DNA of 64,000 nucleotides from Acidobacteriales bacterium 59-55 (GCA_001897435.1 MKSV01000003.1:715250-779249); one strand, 5' to 3'. Shown: positions 26,502-34,809, counted from the first letter of the stretch. The notes: generated from the sequence alone by a model not told the origin. Translations and numbers: made by a program.

Positions 26502-27191
26502 TTACTTCTTCGCGGCCTTGGCATCGGCAGCCGGAGCAGCTTCCGCATCCGTCTTGCCCTTCTTGGCGACCTCGGGCTCGGTGGCGGCAGCGGCAACCGC
26601 TTCAGGCGCCGGAGCCTCTTCCTTGACCGCCGTCACGTGAGCGACTGTCGCGTTCTCGTCTTCGAGGAACTTGATGCTGCCCGAGTGCGGCAGGTCGGAG
26701 ATGCGAATCACGCCATGAAGCTCCAGGCCGGAGACATCGACGTCCAGGTGGCCCGGAATATCGCCCGGCAGGCACTCGATCTCGACCTCGCGTAGAACGT
26801 GGTCGAGGATGCCGCCCTGATTCTTGACGCCGGTCGAGATTCCGACCAACTGGATCGGCACGGAGACGCGCATCGTCTTGTCCATCGCGATCCGCTTCAG
26901 GTCGATGTGCAGCAGCTTGCCCTTGACCGGCTCTCTCTGCCAGTCGACGATCATCGCCTTGACGATCGCCGCGCCTTCGATATTCAGGTCGAAGATGGTG
27001 TTGTGGCCGGAGTCGGAGTGCAGAATTTTGGTGATGACCTTGGGGTCGACGGTCACCGCGACGGCGTCCTGGCCGGCGCCATAGACGACGGCGGGAATCT
27101 TGCCGGAGACGCGAACGCGGCGTGCCGCATTCTTGTTGAACCTGCCCTCGCGGGGCGCTGCGACTACTGCTTCGATAGGTGCTGCTGCCAT
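26502..27191 (-). CDS. rplY: 50S ribosomal protein L25 (CTC type)
   Basis: A protein of 229 residues, the long two-domain CTC form. The N-terminal L25 domain includes FNKNAARRVRVSGKIPAVVYG and LLHIDLKRI; the C-terminal TL5 domain includes LREVEIECLPGDIPGHLDVDVSGLELHG split over residues about 135-165. A 50-residue Ala/Glu/Lys-rich tail (ending ADAKAAKK) follows. It binds 5S rRNA in the large subunit. Placed between prs and pth on the minus strand, a common order. The 172-bp gap towards prs contains an inverted repeat (family E). Confidence 0.94.
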   Translation of the reverse strand: MAAAPIEAVVAAPREGRFNKNAARRVRVSGKIPAVVYGAGQDAVAVTVDPKVITKILHSDSGHNTIFDLNIEGAAIVKAMIVDWQREPVKGKLLHIDLKRIAMDKTMRVSVPIQLVGISTGVKNQGGILDHVLREVEIECLPGDIPGHLDVDVSGLELHGVIRISDLPHSGSIKFLEDENATVAHVTAVKEEAPAPEAVAAAATEPEVAKKGKTDAEAAPAADAKAAKK

Positions 27192-27229
27192 AACGGAATG
27201 TTCCTTTCGGGCACGGAAGAAAGTTGTCG

Positions 27230-27350
27230 GTTGCCAGTTGTTCGTTGTCAGTTAAAAACGAACGACCCGCTCCTTGACGTCCTCTCCACTCCCTTTGCGG
27301 TCTTGCCGCGAATTTGTCTTTCTAACAACCAACAACGAACAACTAGCAAC
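27230..27350. repeat. Family E inverted repeat in the prs-rplY gap
   Basis: A 24-base GTTG-rich segment at 27230-27253 and its inverted partner at 27327-27350 agree at 21 of 24 positions and are 73 bases apart. The second arm continues as AACAACCAGCAACTAG up to the prs stop codon. The transcript between prs and rplY could fold into a long hairpin. Confidence 0.65.
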
Positions 27351-27363
27351 CAACAACCAGCAA

Positions 27364-28479
27364 CTAGTTAAACAGCGTGCTGACGCTGGTCTCCATGTGT
27401 ATGCTCTCGATGGCGCGTCCCAGCAGACCGGCAATCGAGAGCACTTTAATCTTCGGCACCCGGAGCGCATCTTCGCGCAGCGGGATGGTATTCGTCACGA
27501 CGACCTGCTCCAGCCGTGATTCTGCGATGCGCTCGACCGCCGGCCCGGAGAGCACCGCGTGGGTCGCGCACGCATAAACTTTTTCCGCGCCCTGATCGAG
27601 CAGCGCGTCCGCCGTCTTCACCAGCGTTCCGGCGGTATCGATAATGTCGTCGAGGATCAGGCACGTCCGGCCACGCACATCGCCGATCACGTTCATCACC
27701 TCGGTCACATTAATATCGGTCCGCCGCTTGTCGACGATGGCCAACGGCACTTCCAGCTTCTTGGCGAAAAATCTCGCCCGCTCCACGCCGCCCGCATCGG
27801 GCGAAACCACGGTCAGATTGGGCAGCTCGAGATCCCGGAAGTAGCTCACCAGCACCGGGCTGGCGAAGAGATGATCGACCGGGATATTGAAGAAGCCTTG
27901 AATCTGCGCTGCGTGAAGATCGACCAGCAACGCCCGGTTCGCACCGGCCGTGGTCAGCAGATCGGCCACCAGCTTTGACGTGATTGCCACGCGCGGCCGG
28001 TCCTTGCGGTCCTGTCTCGCGTAGCCGTAGTACGGCATCACAACCGTGATTCGCCCGGCCGATGCGCGCTTCAGCGCGTCCATCATGATCAGCAGTTCAA
28101 CAAGATGCTGATCGACCGGGTAACACGTAGGCTGCACCAGAAAGACATCCGCTCCGCGAACGTTTTCGAGCAGTTGAAAATGAACCTCGCCGTCGGAGAA
28201 TCTCTGCAACCGGGTCTCGCCCAGCGGCACACCGACGAACTTGCAGATCTCCTCGCACAGCTTCGGATTGGAGGATCCGCAGAAAATCTTGATGCGCTTG
28301 CTCTCGCTCAGCTTGCCGGAGCGCTTTCTTTCGGCCGCCGTCTTGACCTGCCCGGCCTGTGCTGCCTGACTCGGGCCGCCCGAAGCGGCCGTTGCGGGCG
28401 CAGACTGGGAGCCGGATTCCGCATCCTCAGTCTGCCCTGAAACAGGGGAAAGAACTGCAGTCGTGTCTTGTTCGCTCAC
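27364..28479 (-). CDS. prs: Ribose-phosphate pyrophosphokinase with N-terminal extension
   Basis: Makes PRPP for nucleotide, His and Trp synthesis. It has 371 residues from GTG 28479, chosen because GGAGGG lies seven bases upstream. The first ~58 residues are low complexity (SAPATAASGGPSQAAQAGQ) and precede the normal Prs start (RIKIFCGSSNPKLCEEI). Family motifs: FSDGEVHFQLLENVRG, VMPYYGYARQDRKDRPR, the metal-binding DLHAAQIQGFF, VVSPDAGGVERARFFAKKL and the PRPP loop CLILDDIIDTAGT. The stop codon lies inside the family E repeat. A shorter start at the core cannot be excluded. Confidence 0.94.
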   Translation of the reverse strand: MSEQDTTAVLSPVSGQTEDAESGSQSAPATAASGGPSQAAQAGQVKTAAERKRSGKLSESKRIKIFCGSSNPKLCEEICKFVGVPLGETRLQRFSDGEVHFQLLENVRGADVFLVQPTCYPVDQHLVELLIMMDALKRASAGRITVVMPYYGYARQDRKDRPRVAITSKLVADLLTTAGANRALLVDLHAAQIQGFFNIPVDHLFASPVLVSYFRDLELPNLTVVSPDAGGVERARFFAKKLEVPLAIVDKRRTDINVTEVMNVIGDVRGRTCLILDDIIDTAGTLVKTADALLDQGAEKVYACATHAVLSGPAVERIAESRLEQVVVTNTIPLREDALRVPKIKVLSIAGLLGRAIESIHMETSVSTLFN

Positions 28480-28746
28480 GTTGAAACCCTCCAGGCTGGT
28501 TGACCTTGGTAGTTCCTGCTGCCTTGTCTCGCGAGGTCTTGTTGCGACCCCGTACGTCTCTCGAAAAATCCTTGTTGCGAATACTGCGAAAGCTAAGACT
28601 GTTCCTTCAAACTTCTGACATCTTCTGTCCGCTACGTTGCCGCGAACCAAAACCGTTTCACCTCTGCGGCACATTGCTGCCGCCAAAGAACCCTGAATCC
28701 ATCTCGCGTCCGGATCACGCCTGGATCGCACCTGGCGTCGACATTC

Positions 28747-28820
28747 TGGCTGGGCGACTAGGATTCGAACCTAGACAAAGAGATTCAAAGTCTCTTGACC
28801 TACCATTAGTCGATCGCCCA
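28747..28820 (-). tRNA. tRNA-Gln (UUG), CCA encoded
   Basis: On the minus strand a full cloverleaf is seen: acceptor TGGGCGA/TCGCCCA, D stem GAC/GTC with AATGGTAG loop, anticodon stem AGAGA/TCTCT with loop CTTTGAA (anticodon TTG), T stem CTAGG/CCTAG with TTCGAAT loop, discriminator G and genomic CCA. It sits between ispE (36 bp upstream) and prs (267 bp downstream); the ispE - tRNA-Gln - prs order suggests co-transcription. The 267-bp gap to prs holds no gene. Confidence 0.96.
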
Positions 28821-28856
28821 GTATGCCGCCGGGCATCTGCATCGTCGCCGGCGGAG

Positions 28857-29975
28857 CTACCCTGCGAACATTCTCTCCCAGTAAGCTGCCCTGGGCAAAG
28901 TCTCCGTCAGGAGAGTCCGGACCCCGGTTTCGGACGCAGCCGACTGGACGCGCTGTTGAGCTGCCCGCGCATCTGCCACGGACCGGTAAAGTCCAAACAG
29001 AGCCGAACCCGAGCCCGAAAGCGCCGCATACAACGCTGGAGCTTCAGAGTCGGTACCCATCAATAAACGCTTGATTTCACGCAAGGAGGGATAAGCAGGA
29101 AAGACGACCTGTTCAAAGTCGTTTTCAACCCCGGTGCGGACAAGCGAGAGAAGGGTATTCTCCGCGAGATCGTTCCGAAAGCCGCCCTGAACATCATCAG
29201 AACTCCCCTGTTTTTTCTCAGGATTCAGGCTGCGAACGATACCGGAAGTGCCGGGCTCTGCATACAGAGACGCATAAGCGAGGCTCAACTCCCTTAGTCT
29301 ATCGATTCCAGCCGCCGCCGTCAATCCACCCCCGCTCCTCGCAGTACCCCCTCCGGGTGCCCCATCCTTCGCGGCCGTATCGCGAAGGGTGGGATCAACG
29401 GTTCCCGCCAACGCATCCCAGTCCCGAAACGCCTGCGGCGTCGAGACTCCCACCTCCGGCACAGCCACCAGGCAGGCCATCGGCGGCAGGTCCGGCAGCG
29501 GAACCACCTGCTCTCCCCGGCCCAGCCCCAGAACCGCTCCGCCCAGCAGAAACAGCGGCACATCCGACCCCACCACTGCCGCCAGCTCTAGCCGGGCCGC
29601 CCCGGGCAAGGCAACGCCAAGCTCGCGCTCCAGCCCCAGCAGCGCCGCCGCCGCATTTGCGCTGCCCGCGCCCATGCCTCCCTGCACGGGAAGATTCTTC
29701 TCGATGGCGATCTCCACCTCGGCGGCCAGGCCGAGCCGCTCCAGGCACCGGTCGACGATCTTCCAGGCAGTATTCCGTTCGTCCGTCGGCACAAACCTGT
29801 GATTCGTCGTCAGGGAAATCCGCGTCTGCGCCGCCCGCCGCGCCGAGACCGTCACCACATCATGCAGATCGAGCGTCTGGTAGAGCGTCGTCAGAGCATG
29901 GAAGCCGTCGGCCCGCGCCGGCCCGATGGCCAGGCCCAGATTGATCTTCGAATAGGAACGAACGCGCGTAGCCAT
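28857..29975 (-). CDS. ispE: 4-diphosphocytidyl-2-C-methyl-D-erythritol kinase, with in-frame repeat insertion
   Basis: GHMP kinase of the MEP isoprenoid pathway. It has 372 residues against about 280-310 usual. The N-terminus RSYSKINLGLAIGPARADGFHAL and the ATP loop LPVQGGMGAGSANAAAALLG are normal, and the C-terminal LSGSGSALFGLY motif is intact. Between them, residues about 193-260 form a Gly/Ala-rich, family-atypical insertion. Residues 195-208 (DPTLRDTAAKDGAP) are encoded by a family C hairpin repeat. Because the frame and catalytic motifs are preserved the gene is probably functional. Upstream of tRNA-Gln and prs on the same strand. Confidence 0.93.
   Translation of the reverse strand: MATRVRSYSKINLGLAIGPARADGFHALTTLYQTLDLHDVVTVSARRAAQTRISLTTNHRFVPTDERNTAWKIVDRCLERLGLAAEVEIAIEKNLPVQGGMGAGSANAAAALLGLERELGVALPGAARLELAAVVGSDVPLFLLGGAVLGLGRGEQVVPLPDLPPMACLVAVPEVGVSTPQAFRDWDALAGTVDPTLRDTAAKDGAPGGGTARSGGGLTAAAGIDRLRELSLAYASLYAEPGTSGIVRSLNPEKKQGSSDDVQGGFRNDLAENTLLSLVRTGVENDFEQVVFPAYPSLREIKRLLMGTDSEAPALYAALSGSGSALFGLYRSVADARAAQQRVQSAASETGVRTLLTETLPRAAYWERMFAG
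29355..29394 (-). repeat. Family C hairpin repeat inside ispE, copy C2
   Basis: CCCATCCTTCGCG and CGCGAAGGGTGGG form a 13-bp stem (one G-T pair) with a 7-base loop, flanked by GGGTGC. The arm GGGTGCCCCATCC is the exact complement of the arm of intergenic copy C1. It is read in frame as part of IspE. Confidence 0.8.
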
Positions 29976-29999
29976 CGCCTTCGATTCTACCCGCGCAAC

Positions 30000-30587
30000 C
30001 TATTTGATCTCGGTCGCAGTTAACTCCAGCTCCAACGTCCGCTTTGAAGTCACCTCATCGGACGAAAACAATACTGTCGGCTTCCCCATTGCAACAACAA
30101 CTTGAGAATTCCACTTGTTCTGCTGAATGACGGGCGTAGCAGCGGGGCGGTCCGATTGCGGCCGAAGGTCATTAGCCGAGACGTGCTGGAGACTGCTGAT
30201 CTCCGCGCTTACCTCTATTCCCAACCTGTCTCCGAGACTGACCACATTTTTGCAATCGAGGTTAACACCGAGATCAACGTAGGTTATTTTCCCCTGCTCA
30301 TACTCAATGGGTACCTTGGTTCCGGTTCGGATAGAACGGGTGAATCTATTTTCACCCTCCGTGGTGGTCCCAATGCTCATTGCATAGTTCCGGCTATTGA
30401 TCACCTTTCCCGCATCCAGTTCCTTCACAACAAAAACGAGGTGATAGTAATGGGGCACAAATGCGGTCTTCGCAGAGGTATGCTCCACCACGGTTGTCGA
30501 CGTACTTTGCGCGCTGGCCGGAGGCGCCACGCAGCCTAACAGAACGATTGCAACGAAGCATCCCCAAAGAACCCCTGCCCTTTTCAT
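30000..30587 (-). CDS. Small exported protein of unknown function
   Basis: A protein of 195 residues from ATG 30587 with GGAGAG upstream; an earlier in-frame start would overlap the preceding gene. The N-terminus is a signal sequence (MKRAGVLWGCFVAIVLLGC) with a weak lipobox (LLGC), so it may be a lipoprotein. The mature part is beta-rich (HYYHLVFVVKELDAGKV, AMSIGTTTEGENRFTRSIRT, LDCKNVVSLGDRLGIEVSAE) and has no catalytic motif I recognise. It follows the anti-sigma gene by 49 bp and is probably in that operon, so a role in envelope stress or surface assembly is possible. No family assigned. Confidence 0.7.
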   Translation of the reverse strand: MKRAGVLWGCFVAIVLLGCVAPPASAQSTSTTVVEHTSAKTAFVPHYYHLVFVVKELDAGKVINSRNYAMSIGTTTEGENRFTRSIRTGTKVPIEYEQGKITYVDLGVNLDCKNVVSLGDRLGIEVSAEISSLQHVSANDLRPQSDRPAATPVIQQNKWNSQVVVAMGKPTVLFSSDEVTSKRTLELELTATEIK

Positions 30588-30636
30588 CTGTATCTCTCCT
30601 TTTCTTCCATTCGCTTGCCGTGCATCCTTCACTGGA

Positions 30637-31182
30637 TTACAGCGGTTTAATCTCAATCTTCGCTATCGTGATGGGCGCGATCTTCAGCTCCATATCCGTA
30701 TGCACCACGGACGGCTCCGCCAATCCCATCACGATCTTTCTGCGCCGGGATATCTCCGCCAGCTCCCGCACCGGCTCCGCCACCACGCTCGGCGTCGGAA
30801 AAACATCGAGCTTCGGCAATGACTCAGGAGCACGCGTGGCGATCATCCTCTTTTGCCGAACTGAAGCTTTCGCCGGCGCACTCCTCTGCTTCTGAGTTTG
30901 TATCGCTTCCACCGGCGGATTCCTCGGCAAAGCCGAAACGGCATCTACGTGGACGCTCTTAGTCAGCTGCACAGGCGGCACGCTTCGCGGCCAAATCAGC
31001 AGTGCAATAAGACACACCGGCAAGGCCGCCGCAACTGCTCCCCATGCCGCGAACCTCCACACTGATCGTCTCTGCCCCTCAGCCCGAACGCGAGCCATGA
31101 CGCGCCCTTCCAATCCGGTGCGCGGCTCGGCGGCAGCGTCCTCGCGCAGCACTTCGTCCAGCAGTTCGTCAAAGTTCTTCAT
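30637..31182 (-). CDS. Probable anti-sigma factor (single-pass membrane protein)
   Basis: A protein of 181 residues. A short cytoplasmic N-terminus (MKNFDELLDEVLREDAAAEP, then a helix to residue 42) is followed by one membrane segment (about 44-64, AAWGAVAAALPVCLIALLIW) and a Pro/Ala/Lys-rich extracytoplasmic part ending in a beta-like PITIAKIEIKPL. It overlaps the ECF sigma gene by 4 bases, the usual arrangement for a sigma / anti-sigma pair. There is no zinc HxxxCxxC motif, so it is not a ZAS-type protein. Function is inferred from topology and context. Confidence 0.65.
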   Translation of the reverse strand: MKNFDELLDEVLREDAAAEPRTGLEGRVMARVRAEGQRRSVWRFAAWGAVAAALPVCLIALLIWPRSVPPVQLTKSVHVDAVSALPRNPPVEAIQTQKQRSAPAKASVRQKRMIATRAPESLPKLDVFPTPSVVAEPVRELAEISRRRKIVMGLAEPSVVHTDMELKIAPITIAKIEIKPL

Positions 31183-31781
31183 CGCCGCGCCTCCATCGCC
31201 TCAAACCTCTTCTTCAACTCGGCTCGCGCCCGCATTACCCGCGTTCGCACCGTTCCCTCGGGAATCCCCATCACCGCCGCGACCTCCCGCGAGGTCATCT
31301 CCTCCATCGCGCTGAGCACCAGCGGTTGTCTCAACTCCTCGGGCAAACCGTCGATCAGCAGCCTTAGCAGAGCCCGCTCGTCCTTCTCCGCTGCGCTGCG
31401 CTCCGGGGACCGGGCGGCGGACGCCAGCTCCATTCCGGCTACATCGTCCATGCGGTCGGCGGCCTTCGGAACTCGATCCAAAGCGGCTCGCCAGACCGTC
31501 CGCGCCAAAAATGCTCGCTCGTCCTCCATCCGCCGCCAGGCGTCGCCCCGGTAAAGTTTCAGAAAAACCTCCTGCACCGCGTCCTCGGCGTCCTGCACGT
31601 TGCGCAACAGGCTGTAGGCCACGCGAAACATTAATCGCGCCTGCCGTTCGACGATCCCCGAAAACTCCTGCTCCCGCTCCAGCGGATCATCCCGACGCAA
31701 GCCCTCGCGCCTCCCTGATTTCAAGCCTTCAGGCTCCGATTTCAAGCCTTGAAGCTCCGTCCATGCCATCGGCAAGTCCAT
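31179..31781 (-). CDS. ECF RNA polymerase sigma factor
   Basis: A protein of 200 residues. Region 2 contains ARLMFRVAYSLLRNVQDAED and AVQEVFLKLYR. Region 4 contains GLPEELRQPLVLSAMEEMTS and the helix-turn-helix REVAAVMGIPEGTVRTRVMRA. No region 1.1 or 3 is present, so it is group 4 (ECF). The first ~35 residues (LQGLKSEPEGLKSGRREG) are an atypical duplicated LKS stretch; a start further in is possible. It controls an unknown regulon, normally including its own promoter. Translationally coupled to the downstream anti-sigma gene. Confidence 0.9.
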   Translation of the reverse strand: MDLPMAWTELQGLKSEPEGLKSGRREGLRRDDPLEREQEFSGIVERQARLMFRVAYSLLRNVQDAEDAVQEVFLKLYRGDAWRRMEDERAFLARTVWRAALDRVPKAADRMDDVAGMELASAARSPERSAAEKDERALLRLLIDGLPEELRQPLVLSAMEEMTSREVAAVMGIPEGTVRTRVMRARAELKKRFEAMEARR

Positions 31782-32105
31782 CCGCCCTCACGACGCAGCA
31801 GCTATAAGTTTGCTTGCCTTTGCGGTCTTTACTTTCGCTTGCCTTCATACGCTAAGACCGCCGCCCGGCACAAACTGTTCATCTTTATTCTCGACAGTAC
31901 TTTTCTTGCAATCACAGGGCGCTGTTCGGCCGACGGAATCCCGCCGCCCGGAGAGGATCGTCGCCCTCCGAAGCCGTGCTGCTCTGGCGCCCGCTCCTGA
32001 AAGTAACGCTGCCGCAACATGGCATTCACCATCGCTTCATCTGTGAATCTCACACTCGAATATCAGAACAAAGATCAATTTTCACTACTCAAGAGGCGAC
32101 TCACG
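31782..32105. other. Divergent intergenic region, no gene seen
   Basis: This 324-bp region separates the ECF sigma gene (minus) from receptor 2 (plus). It must hold both promoters. It contains a GC-rich stretch at 31920-32010 with local inverted repeats, but I recognise no riboswitch class or family A/B/C repeat. Confidence 0.5.
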
Positions 32106-34763
32106 ATGTCTTCACTGCCCCGACGCGCATGGATTCTGGCATTCTCCGCCATCCTTTCCCTTCCCCTCTTCACTCCACTCACCACCACAGCTCTCTTCGC
32201 CCAGACCGCAGCCGGCAGAAGCACTCTCAGCGGAACGGTTCTCGACCCCAGCGGCAACGTTCTTCCTAGCGCCGCCATTCTGTTGAAGGACGACGCCGGC
32301 AGCCTGATCCGCAAGGCCACCGCCGACTCCCAGGGGCACTTCTCCATCGCCGGGCTGCCCGCCGGCAGATATACCGTCTCGGCCACCGCCCCCGGCTTCT
32401 CGACCGCCGTGCAGCGCAGCGTGCCTCTGCTTGCCGATCAGGCAAAGGACCTCTCCTTTTCTCTGAGCCTCGGCAACTTCTCGCAGCAGGTCACGGTCGA
32501 GGGCGGCGCCTCCAACTCGATCGCCGCCCGGCTTGCCCCCATGGGCGCACCGCTCGACGCACGGTCGGCTCGCACTGAGGTCAACGCAAACTTTATCCAG
32601 AACTTCACGGCTCCGACCGCGGACTACGGCGAACTGGTCGCCATGGTGCCGGGCACGGTGACGACCAATGGAAACGGCGTCGGCCTCGGCCAAAGCGATA
32701 CCGCCTTTCGCGGCTTCGCGGACGGGAACTACGACATCGACTTCGACGGCATCCCCTTCTACGACACCAACACTCCCACCCATCATTCCTGGGCATTCTT
32801 CCCCTCGCAGTGGATCGGCGGAGTCGACTTCGACCGCAGCCCGGGCACGGCTTCCACCATCGGGCCTACGCCCTTCGGCGGCTCCATCCACCTGCTGTCC
32901 AAGCCGATGTCGCCCGAGCGCAATCTCCGGGGCGGCTTCTCCTACGGCTCCTTCAACACGGTCCTGTTCGATGGCAGCTTCGATTCGGGCAACTTCGGTG
33001 GCTACAACAAGAGATCGAACCTCTTCATCGACGTCCACCACATGACGTCGGATGGCTATCAGACGTTCAACCGCCAGACGCGCAACGCGGGCTCGTTGAA
33101 GTATCAGTACAAGCTCTCCGACAAGACCGTTCTCACCGGCTTTGCCGGAGTCATCTGGCTGGACTCCAACTCGCCGAACCTCTCGTCCACGCGCGCGCAA
33201 CTGCTCGCCAACGGCGACAACTATCTCTTGCAGAACACCGACAACACCCGGGCGAACTTCTACAGATACAACTACTACCATGTGCCTACGGACTTCGAGT
33301 ACATCGGCGTCAACTCGCAACTGGGCCGCGGCTGGAGCCTCGACTTCAAGCCCTACACCTACAACTACGACAACTCGGAGTTCTACGCGAAACAGCCCAA
33401 GGGCGGCGCTCCCATCAACGAAGACGTCTGCGCCATCCCGGTGAAGAAGATCAGCCCCTGCGCGGTCGACAAGTACAACAGCTATCGCAAGTACGGCGAG
33501 ACGCTGGCCGTCAGCCAGACCTCCGGGCGCGGCATCTTCCGCACCGGCCTCTGGTATGAGCGGGCGGCGACGAACCGCCACCAGTTCCCGTCGAACCCCT
33601 TCACGCTGAAGGACGATGTGCTGCCGAACTTCAGCGAGAAGTTCTGGACCAACTCCTACCAGCCCTATGCCGAATACCAGTACATGGCCACGCGCAAGCT
33701 AAGCGTCAGCGCCGGCCTGAAGTTCGCCTACTACACCATGGCCCTGCAACAGTTCGCCGACAACGGCGGCAAGATCGGCAGCGTCAACCCCGTCACCGGC
33801 AAGCCTTTCACCGTCGTCTACAACTCGGTCGACTACCACTCGTGGCTGCCGTCGATCGACGCCAACTACCGGATCAAGCCCAACTGGTCGGTGTACGCGC
33901 AAGCCTCCACCGGCAGCGTCGTCCCTCCCAGCAACGTCTACGATACGGCAGGCGCGCTGGTGGGCACGCCGCCCAAGCCGCAGACCTCGACGACCTACCA
34001 GACCGGCACCGTGGTCAAGCTCAAGCGCGTTACCTTCGATGCGGACTTTTACCACACCCGCTTTCAGAACGGCTATTCCTCGTCGACCGACAACAATCCC
34101 GACTCGCCTCTGTACGGCGAATCCATCCAGTACATCTCGCCCAGCTCGATCACCCTGGGCGGCGAGTTCGAGAGCAGCATCTATCTCGGCAGAGGGCTTA
34201 GCCTCTACCTCAATGGAACCCGGGGCAAGGCCACCTATGTGGGCACTCTGACCGTGTACAGCCCGGACGGTTCCACCAGCAATCCGCTCGTGGTCAAGGC
34301 GCCGTCAGGCTTGTGGGTCTCCGGAACGCCCACCGATACCGAAGCCGAAGGCCTCACCTATCAGGAGAGGGGATGGAACGTCGGCATCTTCAACAAGCGC
34401 GTCGGCTCGCAGTGGGAGGATAACGGGGCTTACCATAACCAGCTCCGCGACGATCCCTATAGCGTCTCCAATGCCTTTATCAACTACACCATCCGCGGCC
34501 ACTCGCACTTCGACCAGACCAAGATCCGGTTGAGCGTCAACAACCTGCTCGACTCCCACAACGTCACCAGCGTCAAGCCGGGCGGAGCTCTGGTTGCCGC
34601 GCCGCTGACCGTGGCCGGCCTCACCTACGTCAATCCCTTCGTAGGAACGACCACCTCCTCGCCGGGCTACACCGGCGGCAGGAATCTGGCCGACAATCCC
34701 AACCTGCTGCCGGGACGCAGCATCATGCTCTCGGTTACCTTCGGCTTCTCGCCGGAGCGCTGA
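32106..34763 (+). CDS. TonB-dependent outer-membrane receptor (receptor 2)
   Basis: A protein of 885 residues from ATG 32106, the start nearest a signal peptide (RRAWILAFSAILSLPLFTPL). A carboxypeptidase-regulatory-like domain follows (LSGTVLDPSGNVLPSAAILL), then a plug (DYGELVAMVPGTVTTNG, TAFRGFADGNYDIDFDGIPF) and a 22-strand-type barrel. The plug and barrel look more like the siderophore/FecA group than the Oar-like receptors 1 and 3. It ends TFGFSPER, without a final aromatic residue. Possible ligands are iron chelates or thiamin/other small solutes; none can be chosen. It is divergent from an ECF sigma unit, but the anti-sigma lacks the FecR fold, so FecIR-type control is not supported. 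Confidence 0.87.
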   Translation: MSSLPRRAWILAFSAILSLPLFTPLTTTALFAQTAAGRSTLSGTVLDPSGNVLPSAAILLKDDAGSLIRKATADSQGHFSIAGLPAGRYTVSATAPGFSTAVQRSVPLLADQAKDLSFSLSLGNFSQQVTVEGGASNSIAARLAPMGAPLDARSARTEVNANFIQNFTAPTADYGELVAMVPGTVTTNGNGVGLGQSDTAFRGFADGNYDIDFDGIPFYDTNTPTHHSWAFFPSQWIGGVDFDRSPGTASTIGPTPFGGSIHLLSKPMSPERNLRGGFSYGSFNTVLFDGSFDSGNFGGYNKRSNLFIDVHHMTSDGYQTFNRQTRNAGSLKYQYKLSDKTVLTGFAGVIWLDSNSPNLSSTRAQLLANGDNYLLQNTDNTRANFYRYNYYHVPTDFEYIGVNSQLGRGWSLDFKPYTYNYDNSEFYAKQPKGGAPINEDVCAIPVKKISPCAVDKYNSYRKYGETLAVSQTSGRGIFRTGLWYERAATNRHQFPSNPFTLKDDVLPNFSEKFWTNSYQPYAEYQYMATRKLSVSAGLKFAYYTMALQQFADNGGKIGSVNPVTGKPFTVVYNSVDYHSWLPSIDANYRIKPNWSVYAQASTGSVVPPSNVYDTAGALVGTPPKPQTSTTYQTGTVVKLKRVTFDADFYHTRFQNGYSSSTDNNPDSPLYGESIQYISPSSITLGGEFESSIYLGRGLSLYLNGTRGKATYVGTLTVYSPDGSTSNPLVVKAPSGLWVSGTPTDTEAEGLTYQERGWNVGIFNKRVGSQWEDNGAYHNQLRDDPYSVSNAFINYTIRGHSHFDQTKIRLSVNNLLDSHNVTSVKPGGALVAAPLTVAGLTYVNPFVGTTTSSPGYTGGRNLADNPNLLPGRSIMLSVTFGFSPER

Positions 34764-34777
34764 TCGCGGACCAACTG

Positions 34778-34809
34778 AAGGCGGCTTCCGTCGACCCGGA
34801 AGCCGCCTT
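34778..34809 (+). terminator. Terminator-like hairpin after receptor 2
   Basis: Perfect 12-bp stem AAGGCGGCTTCC / GGAAGCCGCCTT with an 8-base loop, 15 bases after the receptor stop. No long T-run follows, but position and strength fit termination before ruvA. Confidence 0.75.

Noticed and set aside
30588-30656. An earlier start for the exported protein at 30656
   Set aside because: It would overlap the anti-sigma stop by 20 bases and place 23 polar residues before the signal peptide. ATG 30587 has GGAGAG and starts the signal directly.
31900-32010. A riboswitch or small RNA in the GC-rich part of the region before receptor 2
   Set aside because: Local inverted repeats exist, but no B12 box, thi box or other class-specific core is visible on either strand.
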